64,000 bases of DNA from Herbiconiux sp. (GTDB lineage: Bacteria; Actinomycetota; Actinomycetes; Actinomycetales; Microbacteriaceae), in NCBI RefSeq assembly GCF_004297105.1, contig NZ_SCVE01000007.1:186001-250000 (forward strand), read 5' to 3'. Positions 7,119-15,129 of this stretch are shown here, in pieces (the first letter of the stretch is position 1; each line of letters begins with the position of its first letter). The notes beneath the pieces are model-generated. The model saw only the letters and a list, made by a program, of their open reading frames with translations. It was not told the origin of the DNA and ran no database searches. Made by a program: the position numbers and the translations under genes.

Positions 7119-8459
7119 ATGAACTTTCCCACCGCTTCCGCACCTTCCCCCCTCTGCGCCGATGCGCGCGCGGTCGGGAGGCCGGAATCGGTCACGGAGA
7201 CCCGCGATTCGTTGCTGCGGGGGATCGGCTTCGACGCCGACGAGGCGGCGGTGATCCAGCGGGAGCAGGCGGCACTCGAAGCCGCTGCAGTGGTGCGGCT
7301 CGCCGCTGCCGCGCGCAAGGCGAACTGGCTGGCGAATCTGCCCGGGTGGTCGCTCGAGCACGCACGCCGTTCGCTGGTCGCAGAGGTTGCCACCACTCTC
7401 CTGATCCCCGAGTCGACGGCGGCCCGGCGCATCGACGACGCCGAGATGCTCTGCGACTCTCTGCCGCTCACGCTCGCCGCCCTGACGCGGGGTGACATCG
7501 GTTATCGCCACGCTCAAGCGGTCGTGCGGCAGGCGGCGTCGCTGCCGGAGTCGGCGCGCGCGGAGTTCGAAGCCGTCGTCATGTCGAATGCCGCGGTGCA
7601 GACCAGCACCCAGCTCGGCGCGCACGCCCGAGCGGTGCGGGAGCGCATGCATCCCGAGTCGATCGACACCCGTCACCGTCAGGCTCGCGAAGAGCGGGCG
7701 GTCTGGGTCGAGAAGGAGCGCGACGGCATGGCCACTGTGGTGTGCCATCTGCCCGCCGCATCCGCTTTCGCGATCGACGACACCCTCGACCAGCTGGGGC
7801 GGGCCCTGCGGTCACCCGATGAGACGCGAACCCACGCCCAACTCCGCGCCGATGGCCTCGTCGAGCTGCTCCTCCACCGTGACGGTGAGACCGCCGGCCG
7901 GGCGTCCGGCATCACCGCGAACGTGGCCGTCACCGTGCCCGTCATGACTCTTCTCGGCCAGTCGGATGAGCCCGCCGAGCTCCAGGGCCACGGGCCCATC
8001 GATCTCGAGACCGCCCGCCGGCTCGCGGCCGGCGCGCCCTCGTTCATCCGCATCCTCACCGACCCGATCACGGGCGAACGGCTCTCGGTGGGTCGCGATC
8101 GCTACAAGGTGCCGGCCGATCTCCGGACGGTGGTGATCCTCGACGACGAGACCTGCCGCTTTCCCGGTTGCCGCCGTCGCGCCGACCGCTGCGACCTCGA
8201 TCACACCCAAGACTGGGCGAAAGGCGGCGAAACCAGCCTCGCCAACCTCGCCGCCTTGTGTCGCCGACATCACACGCTGAAACATCAGGGCGGATGGCGG
8301 GTCAGATCCGGTGAAAGCCGGGCATTGCACTGGACGTCACCGGCCGGAGCCCTTCACACCACGAGGCCCACGGGTCACGCGCCGACTCGCCGTGCCTTCT
8401 CCACGCCGCCTGACCCATCGAGTCGCCGCGAACTCGGTGGCGACCCCGCACCCTTCTGA
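7119..8459 (+). CDS. 13E12-family DUF222/HNH endonuclease-like protein, copy 1
   Basis: A 446-residue protein with an alpha-helical DUF222 region (about 40-270) and a C-terminal HNH finger. The finger is CRFPGC...DRCDLDHTQDWAKGGET...LCRRHHTLKH, with all four zinc cysteine/histidine positions and the catalytic DLDH present. The family is highly amplified in actinobacteria; nuclease activity is predicted, and its biological role is not established. The ATG is 12 bp from a perfect -10, implying a leaderless message. A closely related copy lies at 24637-25965 but is interrupted by a stop codon. Copy 1 looks intact. Confidence 0.9.
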   Translation: MNFPTASAPSPLCADARAVGRPESVTETRDSLLRGIGFDADEAAVIQREQAALEAAAVVRLAAAARKANWLANLPGWSLEHARRSLVAEVATTLLIPESTAARRIDDAEMLCDSLPLTLAALTRGDIGYRHAQAVVRQAASLPESARAEFEAVVMSNAAVQTSTQLGAHARAVRERMHPESIDTRHRQAREERAVWVEKERDGMATVVCHLPAASAFAIDDTLDQLGRALRSPDETRTHAQLRADGLVELLLHRDGETAGRASGITANVAVTVPVMTLLGQSDEPAELQGHGPIDLETARRLAAGAPSFIRILTDPITGERLSVGRDRYKVPADLRTVVILDDETCRFPGCRRRADRCDLDHTQDWAKGGETSLANLAALCRRHHTLKHQGGWRVRSGESRALHWTSPAGALHTTRPTGHAPTRRAFSTPPDPSSRRELGGDPAPF

Positions 8460-8553
8460 ACCGCCGACTCCGTGCGGGTGTGATCGAGAATGCATGTCCG
8501 CACGGATGAGCGCTCAGGAAGTCGGATGCTCGCTCACGAGGTCGGATGCGCGC

Positions 8554-9105
8554 TCAAGGCGTGGAGGCGCGCACGAACGACAACGCGTAGATGGTGGGCG
8601 CCCCGTCGACACTGAGCTCCGAGACGAGACCGGGGGTGGCCGTGGCCGCGTCGAACGCGATGGTGCTGTTCTGGCAGACCACGGGTTCGGCCTCGGGCTC
8701 GGCGTCGATGGGGTGCACGGACACCGTCAGAGTTCCGTCGCCGCGGCAGGCGATCTGAACCTGGTAGGTTCCCGCGTCGATCGTGTGATCGGTGTTGGTC
8801 TGGTGTCGTGACGAATTCTGGCTGAGCCAACCTGAATAGGTTGACTGGTGGCCCTCGGTATCGGTACCGGGCACAGCGGCCTCGGCCCAGTCGCGGATGT
8901 CCTCCACCGGCATCGGCAGAAGCTTCTCGTCGGCTGCTGCAGCGGCGATCGCGGCTGCGGTCGGGTCGGGAGTGGGGGTGGCCGACGATGGACTGGGCGC
9001 GGGAGGTTCGGCGACCTCCGAACCGGCGACGCACCCGCTGAGTGTCACCAGCCCCGCGGCCATGGCGGTCGCTCCGGAAATTCTCACGCGTCGCATAGAG
9101 ACCAT
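8554..9105 (-). CDS. Secreted lipoprotein of unknown function
   Basis: A 183-residue lipoprotein. The N-terminus MVSMRRVRISGATAMAAG ends in the lipobox TLSGC (Cys25). A Pro/Ser/Thr-rich linker follows, then a globular domain with two further cysteines (QIACRG and PVVCQN) that may pair. It would be anchored to the outer face of the membrane. The start could also be the ATG at 9096; neither has a good ribosome-binding site. No domain is recognised. It is convergent with 13E12 copy 1 and followed by no clear terminator. Confidence 0.75.
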   Translation of the reverse strand: MVSMRRVRISGATAMAAGLVTLSGCVAGSEVAEPPAPSPSSATPTPDPTAAAIAAAAADEKLLPMPVEDIRDWAEAAVPGTDTEGHQSTYSGWLSQNSSRHQTNTDHTIDAGTYQVQIACRGDGTLTVSVHPIDAEPEAEPVVCQNSTIAFDAATATPGLVSELSVDGAPTIYALSFVRASTP

Positions 9106-9213
9106 GCGGGCACGCTATTCGACGAACGTTGAAGCAGCATCTGAGCGGTTCGGGACTCGGAGTGGTAGTGGCGCGGGGGTTTCGCGGAGCCCTCGGCCCC
9201 GGCCGAAAAAGGG

Positions 9214-9241
9214 ATGTGGGGCCCCACGCGGGGCCCCACAT
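9214..9241 (-). terminator. Strong intrinsic terminator with U-tract
   Basis: ATGTGGGGCCCC (9214-9225) and GGGGCCCCACAT (9230-9241) make a perfect 12-bp stem with a 4-nt loop. On the minus strand the hairpin is followed by CCCTTTTT. It starts 9 bp after the stop of the small leftward ORF at 9250 and argues that this strand is transcribed there. Confidence 0.85.
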
Positions 9242-9249
9242 CGGTCCGG

Positions 9250-9537
9250 TCACCTCAGGCGAGTCGGGGGTGATCTCTCCCGGTTGCGCCCATGGTGACG
9301 CCATCCCATTCGCCCCCGCAACCACACCGAGGGGGAGTGCTCACGGTGACCGCGTTCTGTCGACGGGGATGGCGGATTCGTGCAGCCGGTTTTCACTACA
9401 GGGGGTCTGTTCGCGCGAACGATCTCCCAGAACACGCGATCGACATCGTCTTGGCCCCACTCGAGGGCGAAGACCCGCTCTTCGACCGGCTCTCCCGCGC
9501 GGGGAGTGGCTGCGTACACGATCATCACCTCCACCAC
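9250..9537 (-). CDS. Hypothetical 95-residue protein
   Basis: The N-terminal half (MVEVMIVYAATPRAGEPVEE, then FALEWGQDDVDRVFWEIVRA) has native-looking composition and high third-position GC. The C-terminal half is Arg/His/Pro-rich and less convincing, so a frameshift near residue 50 is possible. An excellent intrinsic terminator begins 9 bp after the stop, which supports a real transcript. The start could also be the ATG at 9525. No family is recognised. It follows hsp20 (start 9991, stop 9557) on the same strand after a 19-bp gap and may be co-transcribed with it. Confidence 0.5.
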   Translation of the reverse strand: MVEVMIVYAATPRAGEPVEERVFALEWGQDDVDRVFWEIVRANRPPVVKTGCTNPPSPSTERGHREHSPSVWLRGRMGWRHHGRNRERSPPTRLR

Positions 9538-9556
9538 AGAAGAAGAGCGCGTCGGA

Positions 9557-9991
9557 CTAGCTGGTGAGCGTCTTCTGCTCGTCGACCGGCGCGGTCTGTG
9601 ACTGCACCTCGATCTTGCGCGGCTTGGCCTTCTCGCTCACCGGGATGATCACGCTGAGCACCCCGTTGTCGTACGACGCCGAGATGCCGGCCGTATCGAC
9701 GCCTTCGCCGATGCTGAACTGCCGCAAGTAGCTCCCTGCCGGGCGCTCCTGGGCCAGCCACTTCGCGCCGTCAGCGGATGCCACGGTGCGCTGCGCGCGG
9801 ATCGTGAGCAGTTGGCCGTCGACATCGACATCGACCGATCCCGGATCGACACCGGGGAGGTCGGCGTTCAGCACGTAGCGATCCTGGTCGCGGTAGAGAT
9901 CCACCGGCATCACCCGAGGGGCCGAGCGCCCCTGGAGAAGGCCGGCGGCGAGCCGGTCCAGCTCGCTGAAAGGATCAAAAGACATCGCCAT
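9557..9991 (-). CDS. Hsp20 small heat-shock chaperone
   Basis: A 144-residue alpha-crystallin-type chaperone. The N-terminus MAMSFDPFSELDRLAAGLL precedes a full alpha-crystallin domain (about 35-125): PVDLYRDQDRYVLNADLPGV near its start, GEGVDTAGISASYDNGVL, and the IxI-like VIIP. Such proteins hold unfolding client proteins in the cytoplasm. The start at 9991 lies after AAGGAG (11-nt spacing); the open frame reaches 10033, but the ribosome-binding site is then internal. A perfect CIRCE element 61 bp upstream means HrcA control. The HrcA gene is not in this window. Confidence 0.93.
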   Translation of the reverse strand: MAMSFDPFSELDRLAAGLLQGRSAPRVMPVDLYRDQDRYVLNADLPGVDPGSVDVDVDGQLLTIRAQRTVASADGAKWLAQERPAGSYLRQFSIGEGVDTAGISASYDNGVLSVIIPVSEKAKPRKIEVQSQTAPVDEQKTLTS

Positions 9992-10051
9992 AATGAATCG
10001 TTCTCCTTCCGAATCGAAGACCTGAGCGCTCATCGCTCAAGTACTCACAAT

Positions 10052-10078
10052 TTAGCACTCGGCCGAGGGGAGTGCTAA
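10052..10078. promoter_or_regulatory. CIRCE element (HrcA operator) of hsp20
   Basis: TTAGCACTC - N9 - GAGTGCTAA is an exact match to the CIRCE consensus. It is placed directly upstream of hsp20 and would be bound by HrcA at normal temperature. CIRCE usually controls groES/groEL; control of an isolated hsp20 in an actinobacterium is less common. Confidence 0.95.
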
Positions 10079-10119
10079 GTCTCCCTGGCTCAAAAAAACC
10101 TGAAAATCTGCTCGTTCGT

Positions 10120-10776
10120 CTACGCCGGGACAGTGGATGATTCGCGGGCGAGGTGGTCGCGAACGAGCTGCGCCCACGTGTTGAGCAGTGGTTCGTCGGC
10201 GGGGTCGCGGGGGCTGAACGCATAGGTCAGCGCCGCGCCCCGCATGCTGGAGATGAGCAGGTTTCGGAGGGCGACGAACGAATCAGAAGGGCCCGGGGAG
10301 TCGGGTGTGCCGGGGTGGTCGGGTGTGCCGGGTGCCGCATGATCCCTGCCGAACAAGCGGCTGAACGCCTCGTCGACGAACTGGCCCAGTCTTCTGGCTT
10401 GCGGATAGATCTCCCGGCGCAGGTCGGGGTCGGTGCGCGCCGCGACCCAGAGTTCGATCGACGACCAGAAGTAGCGCATCCGGAACGTCTGCCAGAGCAC
10501 CTCGACGATGTGCTCCGGCTCCGGCGCCCGCGCCTCGGGGCCGATCGAGTGCGACAGGTCGTTCATGCCCTCGGTCACGAGATGGCTCATCGCGGCCAGG
10601 AGCAGGGCCTCCCGCGACGGGAACTGGTGAAGGAGGCTGCCCCGTGAGACACCCGCGCGGGACATCACGGCGACCGTCGTGGTGCGCGCGTACCCGACCT
10701 CGATCAGGCTGTCGATCGCGGCGTCGAGGAGCCGCTGCCGGGTGTCCCTCGATCGCGCCTGCTGGGGCTCTGCCAT
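10120..10776 (-). CDS. TetR-family regulator
   Basis: A 218-residue TetR-type repressor. Its N-terminal domain (about 8-60) reads RDTRQRLLDAAIDSLIEVGY, then TTTVAVMSRAGVSRGSLLHQF, a canonical helix-turn-helix. The rest is the variable ligand-binding helical domain, with a Pro/Gly-rich insert (repeated GTPD/PGTPDSPGPSDS, about residues 155-170). It is divergent from the thiolase gene at 10854, and a symmetrical operator lies between them, so it probably represses both. The inducer is unknown; the context suggests an acyl-CoA or the parent acid. Confidence 0.88.
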   Translation of the reverse strand: MAEPQQARSRDTRQRLLDAAIDSLIEVGYARTTTVAVMSRAGVSRGSLLHQFPSREALLLAAMSHLVTEGMNDLSHSIGPEARAPEPEHIVEVLWQTFRMRYFWSSIELWVAARTDPDLRREIYPQARRLGQFVDEAFSRLFGRDHAAPGTPDHPGTPDSPGPSDSFVALRNLLISSMRGAALTYAFSPRDPADEPLLNTWAQLVRDHLARESSTVPA

Positions 10777-10792
10777 GGTCGCCTTCCCAAAT

Positions 10793-10808
10793 TAGTCAGC
10801 TCTGACTA
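10793..10808. promoter_or_regulatory. TetR operator between divergent tetR and thiolase genes
   Basis: TAGTCAG-CT-CTGACTA, a 7+7 bp dyad. It overlaps the hexamer TATTAT (10807-10812), a plausible -10 for the thiolase gene. Symmetry and position support binding by the adjacent TetR-type protein. Confidence 0.75.
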
Positions 10809-10853
10809 TTATACAGAGACGCCATGAACTCCAGGCGCGAACGGGAGGTACGC

Positions 10854-12062
10854 ATGTCTGAGCGGGTATTCGTCGTCGGTGTGGGCATGACCAAGTTCGA
10901 GAAGCCCGGTCGCCCCACCGAGCACGAGGCGCCGTGGGACTACCCGTCGATGGCGCACGAAGCCGGCACGGCAGCGCTCGCGGATGCGCGCATCCGCTTC
11001 GACGACGTGCAGCTGGCCGTCGCCAGCTACGTCTACGGTGACTCCACGTCGGGCACCCGCGCGGTCTACGAGCTCGGTGAGACGGGCATCCCGGTTCTCA
11101 ACGTGAACAGCAACTGCTCCAGCGGGTCGAATGCGCTCTACCTCGCGCGGCAGCTGCTGCGGTCGGGCGAGACCGACGTCGCACTGGCGCTCGGCTTCGA
11201 GAAGATGCAGCGCGGCTCGCTGTCGGAGGGTTATGCCGATCGGGAGAGTCCGCTCCGCCGCATCCGCGAGTCGGTCGAAGCGCGGTACCCGTCGTCGGGG
11301 ATGCCGATGACCCTCGAGATCTTCGGTGCCGCGGGGCTGGAGCACATGGAGCGCTACGGCACCACCGCGGAACAGTTCGGCAGAGTGGCGGAGAAGAACC
11401 ATCGGCACTCCCGCGACAACGCCCGCTCCCAGTTCCGCGACGTCTACTCGCTCGACGAGATCATGGACTCGCCGGGCTACTACGGGCCACTGACGAAACT
11501 GATGTGCTCGCCCACGAGCGACGGGGCCGCGGCTGCGATCCTGATGACCGAACGCGGGGTGGAGCGCTACGGCCTCGCAGCGCAGGCCGTGGAGATCGTG
11601 GGGCAGGCGCTGGTGACCGATCAGCCCGACTCCTTCGACGGCTCATCCGCCATCGCCGCCTCGGGCGCGGGGTTGACGCAGCGGGCCGCGCGACAGGTCT
11701 ACGACGCGACGGGATACGGGCCCGAGGATGTCGACGTGATCGAGCTGCACGACTGCTTCGCCACCAACGAGTTGATCAGCTACGAGGGTCTCGGGCTGTG
11801 CGGAGCCGGTCAGGGCGGAGCGCTGATCGACTCGGGGGATGCGACCTACGGCGGCCGATGGGTGATCAACCCCTCGGGCGGTCTCATCGCGAAAGGGCAC
11901 CCGCTGGGGGCCACCGGCATTGCCCAGTGCGCGGAACTCACCTGGCAGCTCAGGGGCCTCGCGGGCGAGCGTCAGGTGGATGGTGCCGCCCGGGCGCTGC
12001 AGCACAACATCGGGTTGGGCGGATCCGCCGTGGTCAGCATGTACGCGGCCCCCGCCGCCTGA
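10854..12062 (+). CDS. Thiolase-like acetyl-CoA acetyltransferase (SCP-x/lipid-transfer type)
   Basis: A 402-residue thiolase-superfamily enzyme of the SCP-x/lipid-transfer subfamily. The nucleophilic cysteine lies in NVNSNCSSGSNAL (Cys88). HDCFATNELI and NPSGGLIAKGHPLGATG supply the other active-site loops. It would cleave or condense acyl-CoA thioesters in the cytoplasm; members often act in degradation of sterol or branched side chains. The start at 10854 follows GGGAGG at 7-8 nt; an in-frame ATG at 10824 lacks one. It is convergent with an SDR gene and controlled by the divergent TetR. Confidence 0.88.
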   Translation: MSERVFVVGVGMTKFEKPGRPTEHEAPWDYPSMAHEAGTAALADARIRFDDVQLAVASYVYGDSTSGTRAVYELGETGIPVLNVNSNCSSGSNALYLARQLLRSGETDVALALGFEKMQRGSLSEGYADRESPLRRIRESVEARYPSSGMPMTLEIFGAAGLEHMERYGTTAEQFGRVAEKNHRHSRDNARSQFRDVYSLDEIMDSPGYYGPLTKLMCSPTSDGAAAAILMTERGVERYGLAAQAVEIVGQALVTDQPDSFDGSSAIAASGAGLTQRAARQVYDATGYGPEDVDVIELHDCFATNELISYEGLGLCGAGQGGALIDSGDATYGGRWVINPSGGLIAKGHPLGATGIAQCAELTWQLRGLAGERQVDGAARALQHNIGLGGSAVVSMYAAPAA

Positions 12063-12082
12063 CCGCCGGCTCGAGGCCGAGG

Positions 12083-12109
12083 GGGGGCGCCTCATCGCGA
12101 GGCGCCCCC
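12083..12109. terminator. Bidirectional hairpin terminator between thiolase and SDR genes
   Basis: GGGGGCGCCTC (12083-12093) and GAGGCGCCCCC (12099-12109) form a perfect 11-bp stem with a 5-nt loop between two convergent genes. Confidence 0.85.
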
Positions 12110-12119
12110 GTGGCGGTGA

Positions 12120-12923
12120 TCAGGAACCCATGCCGCCGTCGACGGCCAGGCCGGTACCCGTGATGAACGAGGCCGCGTCGGAGGAGAGGAAGACGACGGC
12201 GTTGGCCATGTCCTGCTGCTCGCCCAGGTGGCCGAGCGGCGTGAGGCCGACGACCCCGCCCACCGCGGTCTCGACGTCGGGGAACAGTCCGATCTCCACG
12301 ACGTCGGTGGCGAGCTTGAGCCCCATCTCGTTGGCGATCAGCCCCGGGTAGATGCAGTTCACCCGCACCCCGTAGCCCAGCGCCCCGGACTCCGCCGCCG
12401 CGATCCGCGTGATGCGGTCGACGGCCGACTTCGACCCCGAGTAGCCCGAGAGCGCGGGAAACGCGATCAGGGCGGCCACCGAGGCGATGTTCACGACCGC
12501 GCCGCCCGCGCCGGCGATTCCACCGGGCTTCATGGCGTTGAAGGCGTTCTTGATGCCGAGCGAGGTTCCCACGACGTTGACGTCGAACATCGTGCGGAGT
12601 GCGTCGGGGTCGAGGTCGGCGAGCAGCGAAGTGACCTCGATGCCTGCATTGTTGACCAGGATGTCCAGTCCGCCGAGCTTCTCCACCACCTGGGGGATCG
12701 CCGCGTTCCAGCTGGCCTCGTCGGTCACGTCGAGGTGCACGAAGGCCGCCGTCGCGCCGGAATCGCGGAGCGAAGCCGCGGTCGCCTCGCCCACGTCGTC
12801 TTTGAGATCGCCGATGGCGACGGATGCGCCCGCGTCGGCGAGTGCTTTCGCAATGGCGGCCCCCAGGTTCTGAGCGCCGCCCGTGACCAAGGCCTTACGG
12901 CCGGTGAGATCAAACTGACTCAT
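12120..12923 (-). CDS. Short-chain dehydrogenase/reductase (SDR)
   Basis: A 267-residue classical SDR. The cofactor loop TGGAQNLG (14-21) is a variant of TGxxxGxG. NNAG, the YSGSK catalytic Tyr/Lys and the usual C-terminal GTGLAVDGGMGS end are present. It should oxidise a secondary alcohol or reduce a ketone with NAD(P). The start at 12923 is preceded by AAAGGAG. An operator motif shared with the genes at 13712 and 13945 lies 84 bp upstream, so the three probably form one regulon. Confidence 0.9.
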   Translation of the reverse strand: MSQFDLTGRKALVTGGAQNLGAAIAKALADAGASVAIGDLKDDVGEATAASLRDSGATAAFVHLDVTDEASWNAAIPQVVEKLGGLDILVNNAGIEVTSLLADLDPDALRTMFDVNVVGTSLGIKNAFNAMKPGGIAGAGGAVVNIASVAALIAFPALSGYSGSKSAVDRITRIAAAESGALGYGVRVNCIYPGLIANEMGLKLATDVVEIGLFPDVETAVGGVVGLTPLGHLGEQQDMANAVVFLSSDAASFITGTGLAVDGGMGS

Positions 12924-13006
12924 CCCGAACTCTCCTTTGAGTTGTCCGTCGGTCATCTCACGCTGTTTCGCGCGGACCCGACGATGGCTTCACCCTAACG
13001 CTCGAA

Positions 13007-13022
13007 CTTGACAACTGTCCAA
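13007..13022 (-). promoter_or_regulatory. Shared operator motif, SDR copy
   Basis: CTTGACAACTGTCCAA on the plus strand; the minus strand reads TTGGACA-GT-TGTCAAG, with a GACA-GT-TGTC core dyad. The same motif recurs at 13826-13841 and, inverted and weaker, at 13804-13819. It is the likely target of the TetR-type protein at 13095. Confidence 0.7.
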
Positions 13023-13094
13023 GGTTTTTCATCCACTAGTCCAGTTTTGGGCGCGCCGAAGCGCAGAGACTCCGTGCGGGTGAGTCGGGAGGGC

Positions 13095-13712
13095 TCAGGC
13101 GAGGGCGCTCTTCAGCAGCCCGCGCACCTCGATGCTCAGGTTCTCGACGGCCTGGGTGTCGCCGCGCAGGAAACGGATGAGCGTGTTCTGGAACACTCCG
13201 TCGAAGAGTGCGTATGCCAGCGGCGGAGTGAGTGCCGGCGCCACCCCCTCGAGCTCGGCGAAGCGGCTCACGACCGCCCAGACCATCTCCTGCAGGAGAT
13301 CATCGATCGCCACGATCGTGTCGCGGAACCCCGTGTTGAACATCGCCTGGTTGCGCAGGTCGTACCAGAGGCGGTGCAGCGTGGCCTCATCCCGCAGCGT
13401 GCCGGTCATCGTGCTCGCGAAGCGGTCGGCGAACTCCTCGGGCGTGCGTGCCGTCGCGATGATGTCGTCGTACCGGCGCGCGCATTCCGACTTGTAGTTC
13501 CACACCGCGAGGGCGATGAGGTCGTCTTTGTCTTCGAAGTAGTAGTGCAGCGAACCGTGCGACAGCTCGGAATGCTGGGCGATGGCCCGGAGGCCGGTCT
13601 CGGCGTAACCCTGCTCGGCGATCGCCTTCAAGGCGGACTCCGCCAGCATCTGCCGACGCTGTGCGAACTTGTTCACGGTCGAACGGGCGACGCGCTCGGC
13701 GGTTGCGCTCAT
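13095..13712 (-). CDS. TetR-family regulator (BetI-like)
   Basis: A 205-residue TetR-type regulator. The DNA-binding region is RRQMLAESALKAIAEQGYAE, then TGLRAIAQHSELSHGSLHYYFEDKDDL. The C-terminal domain resembles the BetI/TetR_C_6 type. The start at 13712 has GGAGGGG upstream. It sits between the SDR gene and the saccharopine-dehydrogenase-like gene, and copies of one operator flank it on both sides. That layout makes it the probable local repressor of this catabolic island, including itself. Confidence 0.88.
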   Translation of the reverse strand: MSATAERVARSTVNKFAQRRQMLAESALKAIAEQGYAETGLRAIAQHSELSHGSLHYYFEDKDDLIALAVWNYKSECARRYDDIIATARTPEEFADRFASTMTGTLRDEATLHRLWYDLRNQAMFNTGFRDTIVAIDDLLQEMVWAVVSRFAELEGVAPALTPPLAYALFDGVFQNTLIRFLRGDTQAVENLSIEVRGLLKSALA

Positions 13713-13803
13713 GGTCTGCCCCTCCACTGATCGTCGTCGAGCCTCACAGGTTGAACCCATAGTACGCACCCGGGCGCGGAAGTGGGCATCCGTCTGGCAA
13801 TTC

Positions 13804-13841
13804 TCGGACAGGCGTCAAAAAAACACTTGTCACCTGTCCAA
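13804..13841. promoter_or_regulatory. Two further copies of the shared operator
   Basis: CTTGTCACCTGTCCAA (13826-13841) matches the SDR copy at 14 of 16 positions. TCGGACAGGCGTCAAA (13804-13819) matches its reverse complement at about 12 of 16. They lie between the divergent tetR (13712) and the gene at 13945 and could control both. Confidence 0.7.
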
Positions 13842-13944
13842 ATTTCTGATCTGCTGTGACACACCCACCCTCGACGACGAGCTGGAATCTCCGCTGGAGC
13901 CGACGCCCGTCTGTCGACGGCTCGATGTCAATCAAAGGAGATAG

Positions 13945-15066
13945 ATGATGAGCACAGACAAGCCCGTGGTCGTCTACGGCGTGAGCGGATACACCGGACG
14001 CCTCATCTGCGAGTACCTGCGCGAACTGGGCGTTCCCTTCGTGGCAGCCGGTCGCGACGCCGATCGTGTGCGAGCGGTCGTGGAGAAGATCCCCGGCATC
14101 GAGACGGCCGACTACGAGGTGGTCGGCGTGGAGAACGACGCGGACGCCCTGGCCGAGGCCTTCGACGGCGCGCGAGTGATCTGCAACACCGCGGGGCCGT
14201 TCATCAAGTTCGGGCCCGAGGTGGTTCAGGCGGCGCTGAAGATCGGAGCGCACTACACCGACACGACCGGTGAGCAGGACTGGGTGCTGCACGCCCGCGA
14301 CACCTGGGGCGACGCCTTCGCCGACGCCGGACTCCTCCTGTCGCCGGGCATCGCGCACATGTACACCGTGAGTGAGATCGCGGCCAACATCGCCCTCGAG
14401 CCGGGCGGGTACGACACCCTCGACATCCTCGTGCTCTGGAAGGGCCTGCCCACCTACGCGTCGACGCAGACCATCTTCACCATCCTCAAGGCCAACTGGT
14501 ACTACCTCGAGCAGAACAAGCTCATCGAGTGGGATCACCTGTCGGCGTTCGACGTGCCCGTACCCGGGTACCACGAGATGGGGATCGCCGTTCCGTGGGG
14601 TGGGATGTCGCATCCGATCTGGTTCCAGAACGACCCCCGCGTGGCCAATGTGCGCTCGATCGGCGGGGTGCTCAACCGCGCGGTGATGGAGGGCGTCGGG
14701 CAGACGGTGCAGATGTTCGAGGAGCAGCTCCGCCCGCTCGATGCCGCGGCGCAGGAGAAGGCGCTGGGCGACATCGCGGCTTCGCTCCAGGCCGATATGC
14801 CGCCGCGTGAGAATCCGCGACTGAACCGATCGGTCGACTCGGTGCACGCCTCCGGCCCGCTCGGACGCTCGCACGTCGTCATCCACGGCAACAGCAACTA
14901 CAAGCAGACCGGGCTCCTGCAGGCGTTCGCCGCGTTCTCGCTGATCCAGCAGGCGCCCCGGCGCGTGGGATTCGCCTCGGCCTGCCAGGCATTCGGCCAC
15001 ACCGAGCTGCTCGGTCAGCTGCGCGGCTTCGGACTCGTGGCCGAGCCGGTGGTCACCCGCAACTGA
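13945..15066 (+). CDS. Saccharopine-dehydrogenase-like NAD(P)-binding protein
   Basis: A 373-residue protein with an N-terminal Rossmann domain of the saccharopine dehydrogenase family (KPVVVYGVSGYTGRLICEYL), the same fold as trans-acting enoyl reductases. CNTAGPF and HYTDTTGE motifs follow. The second half (aromatic-rich, WYYLEQNKLIEWDHL, GNSNYKQTGLLQAFAAFSL) forms the substrate domain. The reaction is unknown; an oxidoreductase acting on an acyl or cyclic substrate is an inference from fold and neighbours. AAAGGAG precedes tandem ATGs at 13945 and 13948. It heads a rightward pair with the acyl-CoA ligase, 63 bp apart. Confidence 0.8.
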   Translation: MMSTDKPVVVYGVSGYTGRLICEYLRELGVPFVAAGRDADRVRAVVEKIPGIETADYEVVGVENDADALAEAFDGARVICNTAGPFIKFGPEVVQAALKIGAHYTDTTGEQDWVLHARDTWGDAFADAGLLLSPGIAHMYTVSEIAANIALEPGGYDTLDILVLWKGLPTYASTQTIFTILKANWYYLEQNKLIEWDHLSAFDVPVPGYHEMGIAVPWGGMSHPIWFQNDPRVANVRSIGGVLNRAVMEGVGQTVQMFEEQLRPLDAAAQEKALGDIAASLQADMPPRENPRLNRSVDSVHASGPLGRSHVVIHGNSNYKQTGLLQAFAAFSLIQQAPRRVGFASACQAFGHTELLGQLRGFGLVAEPVVTRN

Positions 15067-15129
15067 CCCAGGGCGGGGCCGGCGACGAGACCGGCCCCGT
15101 CTCCGTCCGACGACCATCGAGGAGTCACC

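Noticed and set aside
7119-8459. HNH protein as a homing endonuclease or restriction enzyme
   Set aside because: DUF222 plus HNH places it in the 13E12 family; no intron, intein or methyltransferase is adjacent.
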